This document shows, one piece after another, positions 12,007 through 22,400 of a DNA stretch of 64,000 bases (position 1 is its first letter; the number at the start of each line of letters is the position of its first letter). This DNA comes from Rosa chinensis (Eukaryota; Streptophyta; Magnoliopsida; Rosales; Rosaceae). The DNA lies in NCBI RefSeq assembly GCF_002994745.2, contig NC_037094.1, positions 28,370,956 to 28,434,955 of the forward strand. The letters are read 5' to 3'. The notes under the pieces were generated by a model. It did no database searches. It saw only the letters and a program-made list of their open reading frames with translations, and was not told the DNA's origin. The translations under genes were made by a program, and so were the position numbers.

Positions 12007-12384
12007 GCTTGTATGTGGAAGCAGCAAAGCCAGAGATAAATGATAGTGTTCAAGTTTCATATTGTAATATGTACAAATAGTTTTTGGAATTATTAAATAA
12101 ATGAGTTGTTTATAAGAAAAACAAAGATGAAATGTAGAGATATTCTTTCTTCATAATGCTACTGACATTCAGCAGTGTTAATTCACATTATCCAAACAAC
12201 AAGGGTAGTTTCATAATTTATTTGCCAGTTGAAATAATTTAAAAAGGGAAGGAATCTAACCGCAATGGATAATACCTTGCACATGGGCCTTGCACACTAG
12301 CACATGGCAATTATAAAAAAAAATGTTGTTGATGGTAATTTATGGGCTTAAAGTGTAGGTAGTGGTAATTTGCTATTTAAATTA

Positions 12385-12951
12385 CAAGACATATATAAGG
12401 GTTTCGTTTCCTCCTACAAGATTTCCTAATTATTTCTCCATTAGACTTGGATGTTTCTTGAAACAAATTCATTTTCAGATATTATTTACATCGCCATGAT
12501 CGGGCTTGCAAGGGTGTGGGGGAGACTGAAGAATCAAAAGCCAGTTAGAGAAATGGCCGCGCGGAACTCTTGCCATGATGAAATTTGATCTTAAAAAAAA
12601 AAATATCGAAAGAAGAAGATGTGCTCTTGATTTCTGTACTGTTGTTCTTGAAGATAAGTCTTACCCTGGAGATTATATCGGAGTTTGGTTCCTATTACAA
12701 AAACCCTTGATGTTTGTTCTAGACTTCCAATTTGTTAAACATACATGTTATGATGTACATATCCTCTCTCACAATTTAATTTTTATAATTCCACTTTTGA
12801 TATACAAAACTGGGGGCATTTTAAAGATTGATACATATCTTCAAATCATAGAAAGTTTTATTCATAAACATTAACATAGATGATCCCTATAAGCAGCCAA
12901 ACTTTGTTAGTTTTAAACCTTTATTCGCATAGAATTGCATTTGAGAGAGGA
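12385..12951. other. Intergenic, AT-rich
   Basis: No supported gene. A 99-residue open frame at 12575-12874 has no recognisable motif and lies in AT-rich sequence. From about 12905 the sequence becomes similar to the 5' flank of the U6 copy at 53360, marking the left edge of the dispersed U6 unit. Confidence 0.4.
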
Positions 12952-13036
12952 CACGTGAGGCACGTGTGCTTTTAAAAATATTTGTGATACTAGTCCCACA
13001 TCGGAGAAGCAATTCGAAGGGAGCTGTTCATATAGG
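12952..13036 (+). promoter_or_regulatory. U6 promoter (copy 1): CACGTG pair, USE and TATA box
   Basis: The upstream sequence element GTCCCACATCG (12993-13003) matches the plant snRNA consensus RTCCCACATCG exactly. A TATA element (TTCATATAGG, about 13028-13034) follows after about 25 bases, the close spacing that directs plant snRNA genes to RNA polymerase III. Two CACGTG palindromes (12952-12957 and 12961-12966) sit upstream and are at least partly kept in the other two copies. Confidence 0.9.
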
Positions 13037-13056
13037 TTAATCTGGCAAGGAAGCTC

Positions 13057-13076
13057 GTCCCTTCGGGGACATCCGA

Positions 13077-13108
<32 letters not shown>

Positions 13109-13158
13109 GGCCCCTGCGCAAGGATGACACGCATAAATCGAGAAATGGTCCAAATTTT
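13057..13158 (+). ncRNA. U6: U6 spliceosomal snRNA (copy 1)
   Basis: A full-length 102-nt plant U6 sequence starting GTCCCTTCGGGG (the 5' stem-loop). It contains ACAGAGA (the 5' splice-site-pairing box), AGC of the U2/U6 helix and catalytic triad region, and the 3' domain ending GGTCCAAATTTT. U6 pairs with U4, then with the 5' splice site and U2, and holds the catalytic metals of the spliceosome. A run of seven Ts (13155-13161) is the polymerase III terminator. The coding region agrees with the plant U6 sequence as I know it, and USE and TATA are intact, so this copy is probably expressed. A 200-base 3' flank is shared with the other two copies. Confidence 0.96.
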
Positions 13159-13161
13159 TTT

Positions 13162-14052
13162 GGGTTTTTTTTCATCTTTCGATTCCAGGTAGCCTACCTT
13201 TGCTTTCTGGGTCTTCGTTTTTTCTTCGATTCTGTATGCTTTTTGTGACTTTGAATCATCAGTGACCCGGTCCTTCACTACTTATGAATTCATATCACAA
13301 ACTGAAATCGATGCTCACCAGCTGTTTGATGAAATGCCTCTGAGACATTGCTACTCCTTTTTCTTATTATTTGAACTCCCAAGATTTGAAAGAACAAGAT
13401 GTAGATAACCCATTCGTTGTATGCATCCTATTGAGAAACGTAAAATCAATCATGTTCATATGATGGTTTTGATGTAGTGCAAATTTTTTACTCTATTCTT
13501 GTTAGTTGGGTACCATATAATACCTTTGTCAAATTTTGATCGAGTCTCTTTGTGTTGCTTCTTTTGGAGAAATCTGACGTGGTGCATGAGAACTGAGCAT
13601 GGAGTCAATCATGAGCTTATTACCACTACCAATGTCATGCTGCGCTGTGCTTCATGTTGTCACTGCCACAGATGAAAAGCCCCCTTCTAGCTCGCTCCAT
13701 ATGATTCGAGGTGAATTGCGAGTTTAAGCATGCAATTTCAATTCAGTTGTATGGGTGTAAATTCAAAGCATTCCCCAAGTAGCAGTTGGAGAAGGAATGC
13801 TGTAGCTCTTAGACAAGTATATGCATGAATGATAACTGTGTTGGTGATCTTAGTCGACAGGTCTCCAAAAAATGATTTCAGGACTATATTATTGGATACA
13901 GATTACAAAGAATGACAGAAAATTAACCCTTATCAAGCCAAGCTATGCTAAACTATGGTATTCAAAAAATAAAGAATGTAATGACTAATGACTATTGACT
14001 ATTGAAGATAATAATGGTTTAAATTGAAAAGTTTGCTTATGAACTCTGGACA
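13162..14052. other. U6 3' flank and intergenic sequence
   Basis: The first 200 bases or so (to about 13370) are conserved downstream of all three U6 genes in this window, although polymerase III transcription should stop at the T run. Beyond that no gene or repeat was recognised. Confidence 0.45.
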
Positions 14053-15132
14053 TTAAACATCATGATTAGCTTGATTGTTAAGGTTCTTGGCATATACTTG
14101 AGCCCAAACTTGACTAAAATCCGAGCGACATTGTTCCCACTCTTCTTGCTTTTGCTTCAGTCGGACTAATATAACAGGAAGAGCCAATTCAGCATTTTCC
14201 CTCAACAGGTCCACCACTTCAAGCCCTTGTTTACCATACAGTCTCTCAATGCACCTCAGATTGAGAACCGTCAAGTGATCTTCAAGACAAATTGATGCAC
14301 TAATACTATTGTTTTCAATCTTCTGTATTAGCTGTTCCACACTCCCTATTGTTGAATTCACAGAACTTAACAACATATCAAGTTCGAACATGTCATTTTC
14401 ACACTGAAATAGGCTCTGCTCACATTGGCTTTTGTGTATTCCTCTTGAACAGGAAGCAGCTGAAGGAGTGATGCAGACTCGATCATTCAGTACTTGAGAA
14501 TCAAGCAATGTTCTTCGGGTAGCAGCAGGAATCGGGTAATCCTCTGGCAAAACATGGTAACTTGGAGTGCAAGTCTCACAGTTAGAGAGGTCAATAGAAC
14601 AGGAAGGTTCACTTGGAAGAAAGTGAGTGAATTCATCAATCAAGTCTGGGTGATCTCGGAAAAGTGCTGCAACCTTTGGGAAAATTCTGGACTTGTTTTC
14701 ACCTTTTAAGATTTCAATAAAAGATAGATAAACATGATATTCATCTTGAAATCGTGCTTTTACCCTTTTCACAAAAGTGAGAGCTTCTTCGGATACGAAA
14801 TCAGGAGTGGTTGGTGTGATGGTGATTTCATATCCCTTTGGCAAGAAGGTATTGAAACCCATTAGTAAATCTGGATGCCCTTCAAATAAAATTTTCACCA
14901 TATCTATCACACTTTCAAGATCAAGTCTTTGGGTACTATAGTCTTTCAGGAGTTGAGTGAAGTCGTGGTAGATTTTCTCTTCGTCTTCAAGTACGTCCCT
15001 TACTGCCTTTAGATATGTGAAGTAGTCACCTCTGGTAAGTTTTCGGATACCTCCTTCTGTTGTCTTATTGATCATCTTGGAAGTCCCTGAAAGCTCTTCT
15101 TCTTCTCGAAACGAAATCAGTCCCGGAACCAT
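14053..15132 (-). CDS. Short SIN3-like protein (two PAH domains plus interaction domain)
   Basis: A 359-residue frame on one uninterrupted exon. PAH1 covers about residues 33-105 and PAH2 about 114-174; both have the four-helix paired amphipathic pattern ending F..FLP. Residues about 198-350 match the start of the SIN3 histone-deacetylase-interacting domain (YHVLPEDYPIPAATRRT, FELDMLLSSVNSTI, LRCIERLYG, RLKQKQEEWEQCRSDF). SIN3 is the scaffold of a nuclear HDAC corepressor complex. Typical plant SIN3-like proteins exceed 1,200 residues and their genes have many introns. This one stops inside the interaction domain and has no intron, so it looks like a truncated, perhaps reverse-transcribed, copy. 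The frame is intact, and a TATATATA lies about 40 bases upstream of the ATG, so it may be expressed. It could act as a dominant partner-binding fragment; that is inference. Confidence 0.8.
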   Translation of the reverse strand: MVPGLISFREEEELSGTSKMINKTTEGGIRKLTRGDYFTYLKAVRDVLEDEEKIYHDFTQLLKDYSTQRLDLESVIDMVKILFEGHPDLLMGFNTFLPKGYEITITPTTPDFVSEEALTFVKRVKARFQDEYHVYLSFIEILKGENKSRIFPKVAALFRDHPDLIDEFTHFLPSEPSCSIDLSNCETCTPSYHVLPEDYPIPAATRRTLLDSQVLNDRVCITPSAASCSRGIHKSQCEQSLFQCENDMFELDMLLSSVNSTIGSVEQLIQKIENNSISASICLEDHLTVLNLRCIERLYGKQGLEVVDLLRENAELALPVILVRLKQKQEEWEQCRSDFSQVWAQVYAKNLNNQANHDV

Positions 15133-16499
15133 GTCTGATCATCAAAACCCTAACAAAATCAAAATCAAACATATATATAGCTGCCGTTCTAAGACAAGCT
15201 CAGAGAGAACAAAAGAAAAAGAAAATACGATAGTTCCAAGAATTAAGGTACGTATGGAGAGAATTTTATATGTGATTCATTGTTAAAAAAAGTGGAAAAA
15301 GAATCCTAAAACTAAGAGTATGAACAAGAAGAGTAGTGTCTTACTCCCAGCAACCTTTCTTTTCTTTTCTTTTCAGCTTTTTCCACTAAGTCACAACCCT
15401 AACGGCCTACCATTATTATAGCCATCTTTTAATCTATAGCTAATTAGTCTCCTAAATAGGAAACAAATAACAGTATTTAATCTAAAATTCATATCCTAAT
15501 GATCTTACTTTGTTAGGATTGGATCTTGGGAATGAATTCTAACTATACATAGGTCTCAAATAGTTTGGCTTACTCAAGTTTTTTTTTTTTTTTTTTTAAT
15601 ATTTTTGTCAGTGCAATAAACCGCAATTAAGTTAACACAATCACAGCATCCCGAAGGGACTAAAATTACTATAAGAAAACGGCAACTAACTAAACAATCG
15701 CTTGAAAGAAGAAAAACTGATATGTCACTGAGTCCATCAGCGTAGACAAGATTGATTGGCAGCTACCCAAGTCCGATTGACCAAATTCAGCTCTTGATAT
15801 CGATATATGCTTAAAAGTATCGAACGAATGACTAAGCTTAACCAGGCTATCGAGCTTCCCCTTCAATCTCAATCGACTTGGGAGGTAGACTCCCATCCAG
15901 GACTAAATCATCACCCCAAAGGATGACCAAAGTGAACCCATCCAGCTGCACCCTATATCTGTGCGTTCCGTTCTTAGTACTCCATGAATCGATTACTTCT
16001 GTAAATTTGAATCAGCTTTGAAGTTTGAATCAACAAGGAGTGCTTTCCTTATAGCAAGATGCACATAAGAAAAGATGCAACATAGAATTGTTTATTAAAG
16101 ATTATCAAGAACATTAGAACTGCTTATTTAAGGGACATGTTTTTAGGGACTGTAATTCCAGTCTTTAAATTATATATATGTGATTAATATTCACTTGTCC
16201 GGCAGAGTTCTATAATATTGCCCCTTCAAAGACAGTCTAGTTGGCATTAGTCAACAAAAAAAACTGCAGAGAATAGTCGTAGAGCAAAGCAATTAATGCA
16301 GTCCTGTTCTTTAATTTCTTAGCACTCTTTTTGTACATTTTGGTAAATCAACGAACTTTAACTGGTGTACGTATTCCAAGTGTGTGAGAAGATAATTTTT
16401 TTTTCTTTAAATAGGTAAAAGATGGTAAAGTAGGATAGGAAATATGACTAAAAATTTCAACAAAATAGACCGAACATAACTGTAATTTTGGTATCAGCA
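15133..16499. other. Intergenic between the SIN3-like and PELP1 genes
   Basis: Holds a TATA-like ATATATATAG at 15171-15180 for the SIN3-like gene, a long T run near 15581-15598, and unrecognised minus-strand open frames: about 15846-16011 (containing RYRVQLDGF and VILWGDD) and, in another phase, 15690-15896. They read like one coding piece with a frameshift, but I cannot assign a family. The remainder is AT-rich, including the probable 3' UTR of the PELP1 gene just below 16500. Confidence 0.4.
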
Positions 16500-19400
16500 T
16501 CATTCAGAATCAGAATCTGGACCGACGTCCACAATATCAGGAATTGAGTCTGTATCCGAATCATTAGTTATCCCATATGCAAATCCCTTGCTGTTCTCAG
16601 GATCTGCGACCATATTGGTAACTCCTTGATATTGCTCCATTTCCATGTCTTCAGGAAGAGGTTCGACCATACTGTCATCTCCATTTCCTCTAATCTTCAC
16701 ATAGTCAATGGTCGCTGCTACAATCTCCTTTTCCCTTCTGGCTTCATTTTCTTTGCTAAGTGAAGCATCTGCTGAAATAATTTGATTGCCATGAACTGCT
16801 GCAATTTTGGATGGTTCTCCAATCTGCATGGTCTTGCCTAGGTCATTCCCGGGTGCTACCATTTCTTTACTGGTTTCAATCCAGCTTGAGTACAGTTCAT
16901 CGTGATATAAATTAGGAGCATCATGCACCGTTCCCTGCATGTCAGTTGAATGTGAGGTTCTGTGCTTTAGACTACCAGAGTAGATATTTCCTGGGTATTT
17001 GTGGTGAACTCTTTCATCAATGCTAGTCGTATTGGAGAAATCTGCCAGTGGGAGGGCCCTGGGATGTATAAGCACCTCTAAGACTAAGAGAGCATGAGCA
17101 CAAAATTCAGCAAGTTTGGTACCACTTTCAAGCTTGCCTGCAAAACCACATTCATTTGTTACATCAATTAAAAAAATATAAGTGCAAGCATAAAAAATAA
17201 AGTTGTGATTCATTAAGAAATAGCTACTAACTTATACCGACACAAAAAACATTTTGAATATATATTAATGCCTATTTGGCTATTTCCTTTATTCAGAGTT
17301 CTATTGCTTCTTCCATGCTGTTTAGATTGTCAATAGGCATGGAAGAGCAATCTACCAAGTAGATTATAAATAATGGTGAAGAGTTAAGAGTGCACCACTA
17401 TCGATCCAAGTTCTCTCCCAAGGTAATACCCTCTTTTTGCTTCCCCCTTTTTATTTATTTTTTTTTACTTCCCTCCTTTTGCCATACATGCTTATTTGTT
17501 TGTTAAAGATAAATCCACGAGATAATCAAAAGAAAGAATGAGAGTACATATTCTTAAAGGAATTACCTCTACGGAAAAGATCAACACCCTGAGCTAAGTA
17601 AGGGGGACGGACACGAGATGAAGACAAGAAAGACGCCAAAAGTGCACGCAGAGCTGCAAGCTGTATATCACCCCAAACATCAGTAGGTTCATTTGGCTGA
17701 TAAATGCTTGTGTTCTCACTAGCAAGTCCCCCTTTCAAGGAATTTGTAGCTATGTTTATTAGAAGAAGATCAACATCTGATCGCCATCCTTCAGATTTAA
17801 ATACACCATCCTGTTGAAAGAAATAAATATATTGTCACTCATAATGTAATCCTTATGAATCCAAAAAGAATGACCCCAAAGCCAAATTGATCCTTAAGAT
17901 ACATGATCTTTGAAGGACTAAGCCCTTGTTATATTTGGATTCTGGACAGCAAATAAGGCAAATATCTGGCCACTTATAACAAACCTTTTAGCCAAAGGAA
18001 ATAAAGATTACAGAGTTGCATACAGTCAGATTCGAGGACCACATGATAAGAAATTGAGATTTTTTTAAAGAAGTTTCCACCCAAAACTAATGGCATCAAC
18101 ACTGTCACGGCATTTTGGATTTAAATCAATTCAAAGTTTCGATATGGTAATCAACAAGGCTGAACAGAAGGAGGTACGTGTGTCAGATGATTTCCAGAGA
18201 ATCTGATTAATTCATTGGTACAGAAGAATGTAATATCTCAAAATCAAGCTGAAGACAACCTTTTCCTCAGGGTTTCAAGCTAAACATTTATGGCATATAG
18301 AATAATAATCAAGTTACCTAGAAATGTGCATGGATTCATTAATGTTTTGTGGGAAAAATTTTGAAAAAGGAATTGTAATCCTCAGCCTGTACAAATTAAA
18401 TAAAATATTGTATTCAATATTTGGTTGTTGTCATGGTATATCAGGCCTTCCATAGAATTTCCTTCTATTAAATACCACAAGGGACTTTCAGAAAAAAAAA
18501 AAAAAACCACAAACGCCATACACACAGATGCACTGACCCAACATTCTCTATAAAGATGTGAAGAACACATACCACAGTCAGAAGAGCTTCTAATGCCTCA
18601 AGTGCGGCTATTTGCACAGAAATTGAACATCTTGTATTGTTCTTGGGGGTTCCCAACTCCAAACTACTTGGGTTATGCACCTCGAGAGATGTGATCGAAG
18701 TTCCATGCTTCCTCTTTCTATTGCTAGGTTGTGGTGTTTGGAGCAATGCTTCGGTTGAGGGCTTTGCGCTGGCACTACTATTCTCCGTAACAATGGGATT
18801 CAAGTCAACAAAAGCGCTGTTCACGACTTCCTGTGCAAGGCATACTCCCACTCCTGGCAAGGATATAGCTCCCAATTAGTAAAACTAAAAGTGACTTCAA
18901 GGATAACAACACTAATGGTAATCCTAGTTGAGTGTAAAAGAGAAAGGAAAATGCCAATTGCCGAAACAATTTGCATCTCAAATATATTAAGAGGACAGAT
19001 TGCAGTGTGTGCCATATCAGATGTAAATAACACAGTTAAAAGGGCATTTCAACTTAAATGATCAGCAAGCTAATACATCTAGACTTGCACCTGTAGAAAC
19101 TTACACTGGTTTATAATACAGTTGAAGGGTGGTTTATAGTCTAAGGGGATCTACATCTGTTGTAGATTGACTAAAGGGTGGTTTATAGTTTTGATGTAAA
19201 TTGACTCATCTCCTCACATAACTAGATGAAACTCCAAAGCTTCTCTCTTATTATCTCACACAGCTACATGTGAACTTGCCTCTCTCTACCGTACAATATC
19301 AATTCACATACAACAATCACTCCTTGATTATCCAGTAGTCACCAATTCTCTGGATAGACTATTTTTTACTTTTCAGTTAAAAATTTTAGATTAGCAGGTA

Positions 19401-22400
19401 TGTGTTATGACTTTTGAGATAGCTCCAATTTCAGTAATACGCAGCAATGAATAGATTTTTTATACATGTATGACGCAAGATAGCCAATATCTATAAACGA
19501 GGTAATGGCTCACACAAGGCCGTTTGCCTCAACTAACTAATAAGGCTGTACAAATTAGTTGGGCTCTAGATGGATTAGGCTTTCTGGTCTAGTTAAATAT
19601 CTTACTCTATCCCACTAAAACTTGATAAAGAATAAACTTTCTGAAGTTACTGCATACCGACACCCGTGGATATCAGCAAAATCTTTGTGATTGAGTAGAC
19701 CTTAACCCTCAATTCTGGCAATACACATCTTTTTAAGTACACTGAAAGCAAATGCACTATATGTGCTTCATGCGGTAAAACTTGACTGCAAAAGAGATGA
19801 TAAGATGGTTAGAAAATCACCCTTCTAAGAAGTCACGAAAATATCTCTCCTAAGTTCAAAAGCACATACACATAATAAATTATTTACTAGTGGCGACACA
19901 TATCAAGTAAGCATTCTTCAATATCAAAAGTTCAGGCATTAGAAATGCCATATTACTCAACTGTTTTATTAAACAACACACTCTAGAATGAAATAAACCT
20001 TGATGAGGTATGACCATGAATTAGTGTACAACCTCTAGTATTCCTAAGTTCAAAAGTGACTCAGCAGATTGAAATCATTCACTAGTGGAGATTCATATCA
20101 AGCAAGCGTCTTTCATTATCAAAGTCAAGAAATAGATATCAAAAATTAACCAAGCCTTAAACAAGACATTATTCTAGGACAAGATAAAATTTGACAAATG
20201 AAAATGTGAGATTAATGTACACTTTTGACCTATTTTCTATTAACTTATGAGACAAGAGGTTATCCTTCTTGGTATAATGGCCTGATTCGTTTCAAGAGGA
20301 ATGCTCGCATCATTTTGCATGGAATGCATTGAAGTGAGTGGGTGCTTCTAGCATAAAGCATGTACACTTGAAATACATTATCACATGCCAGATCAATAAA
20401 TTGTCTGGATTGCTTGTGTGTAGACAGATAATTATATAGGATTGTTGAAACACAATAAGATACAGCTCAAGACAAAAACAGTTTGTTCTTTCACTGAAGT
20501 TCAAAATTTCAGGCAAGACACTTTTCACAATGTCTGGCAAATGCCAGAAAGGGCTCATATATTCATATACATATTCCCTTGTCATAACTCAGAAGTAAAA
20601 ACCTACAACAGCTGTAAAGACTCATCTTGGAAATAATAGAGTAAAGTTATAATTAGTAAAATATGGGAGAGAAAAAAAGGTGATTGTTTTTTTCATAAGC
20701 AGCAAATGTGCATTTAGAAGAAAGAGAAAATACAAAGTAGGGGATAAGTTGTCCACAGAAAAACTAACAAGCCTAACAATGATAAAGGAACGTAGAAAAT
20801 AAAGAAACGCATAGTAATACAATGAGGGAAAAAAACAGACAAAATACTAGAGCACACTGGCTTTCCAATTCAGCAATAAAGCATACAAAAAACTATCACT
20901 AAACTAAAAAAAAAAAAAGGTGGTGATTAGCACTCCCAATTTGTATATCTGCATTGCTTTTATTGTGATTCTACATATAAATTACTAAAGCATAAAATAA
21001 GGGAGTGAAATGTGCAAACTACATAATGGAGTTTGATAATCGCCACCTAAGAAAAAAAAAGCACCTAAATATACCCAGCAAAATTCTTACTGCACGTAGC
21101 AACACAAGTTTTAGCTAAACATTCCAATATTATATGAGCATTATATCACTACCATGCCTTCCACCAGTGGCGGATAAGACCAACCCCACCCTCCTCCTCC
21201 TCCTCTCCCTCTCCTCAACACACAAAAGGTAAGGATAACCCACATGACGAAGGCCCAAAATGATCGCATAACTATTTGATAAGGATAGACACTCAAATCA
21301 TAACTCTGTAGGTTACCTGCGGACACCCTTAAAGATTGCAGTAAGGAGGTCCAAACTATACGAGTGCAAATGTGGAAGTTCCGAACAAACGAACTCTTGC
21401 TGCATGGCAGTCATAAACAGCCGCAAGGAGCGTGACAAGGAGCCATCCACATCCAATACTCTCTCAATAAGGGCTAATAAGGAGTGAATAGGGGCGGTCA
21501 CCTACTAGTGAAAACACATTAGATTAGGTCCTTGTGGAATATCAAATTGATTTTACATAATTTATGAAAGACAGAAGAAGAATTGCAACAGAAATTAAAA
21601 ACAATTAGAAGTACACTCAGCTTATTCGTAAAAGGTATAAGAAGCTAGCTACAAAAATTAACAAAACCTGAACAGGGTATGAACTGGTTAGCATTGTAGA
21701 GCAGCATATCATCAGTGTAGAGACACTGGAGACCAGTGAACTATGAGACCTCTTTCTTGCATCTTCTGAGGCTTCTCCTGTTAATGTATGGTCCCCCAAG
21801 GGGGGAGGGGGGTCTTTCCCAGGAGGAACCAAAAGTCTAATACCTTCATGACGTTTAGTTTCTGCAATCCAAGCAAATACGCAATTTGGTAATTTACCTC
21901 GAGACAGCAAAAGCACAAAAAGTTATATCATAACGCAATCTACCTTCCTCAAAACCCTGGAAAACATCATTCAGATGACGATTAATTGACAATAAAATCT
22001 TCTGAATCATTAATGACCAGCTTTCCTCATCTCCTTTTGATTTTGGTATTAATGCCAGGCAATGAGCAAGTTTCTGAGATATTGAATACCACACAGAAGT
22101 TACTGGGGATATCATAATTTGGTTGCTGATTCATTATTACTATGCTAGAGAGATACATCAAGCAAACAGGAGTTTACCTTCAGCATATTGAAACTACATT
22201 TTCCAGACAAAATTTTTGAAGCAATAGCATCTTCAACCTGCATAAAACATATGAAGGAACCATTTAGTGTTGATCTCACAACCGTGGGGTTCTCAAGAGG
22301 ATCTGATGTGCAACATTATTTCAAGTACTATAAAATTTTCTAGCTTTCTTCATGTAAACACTACATCTGATATGCGTCCTTGTTGAAAAATCTCTGCAGG

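Larger units (their letters stand above)
10395..12375. mobile_element. Non-autonomous MULE-like DNA transposon (1.98 kb)
   Basis: The 9-base direct repeat TTTAAATTA flanks the segment at 10386-10394 and 12376-12384, matching the 9-bp target duplication of Mutator-like elements. Comparing the left end (10395 onward) with the reverse complement of the right end (from 12375 inward) gives 18 of 26 matching bases and weaker similarity to about 50 bases, as expected of old terminal inverted repeats. No transposase is encoded. The interior is almost wholly tandem repeats: a GC-rich 25-bp minisatellite, a 131-bp repeat and a TACTGG-type repeat. GC-rich cargo suggests a Pack-MULE; no source gene was identified. 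Ends are supported by the direct repeat; class assignment is inferred. Confidence 0.62.
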
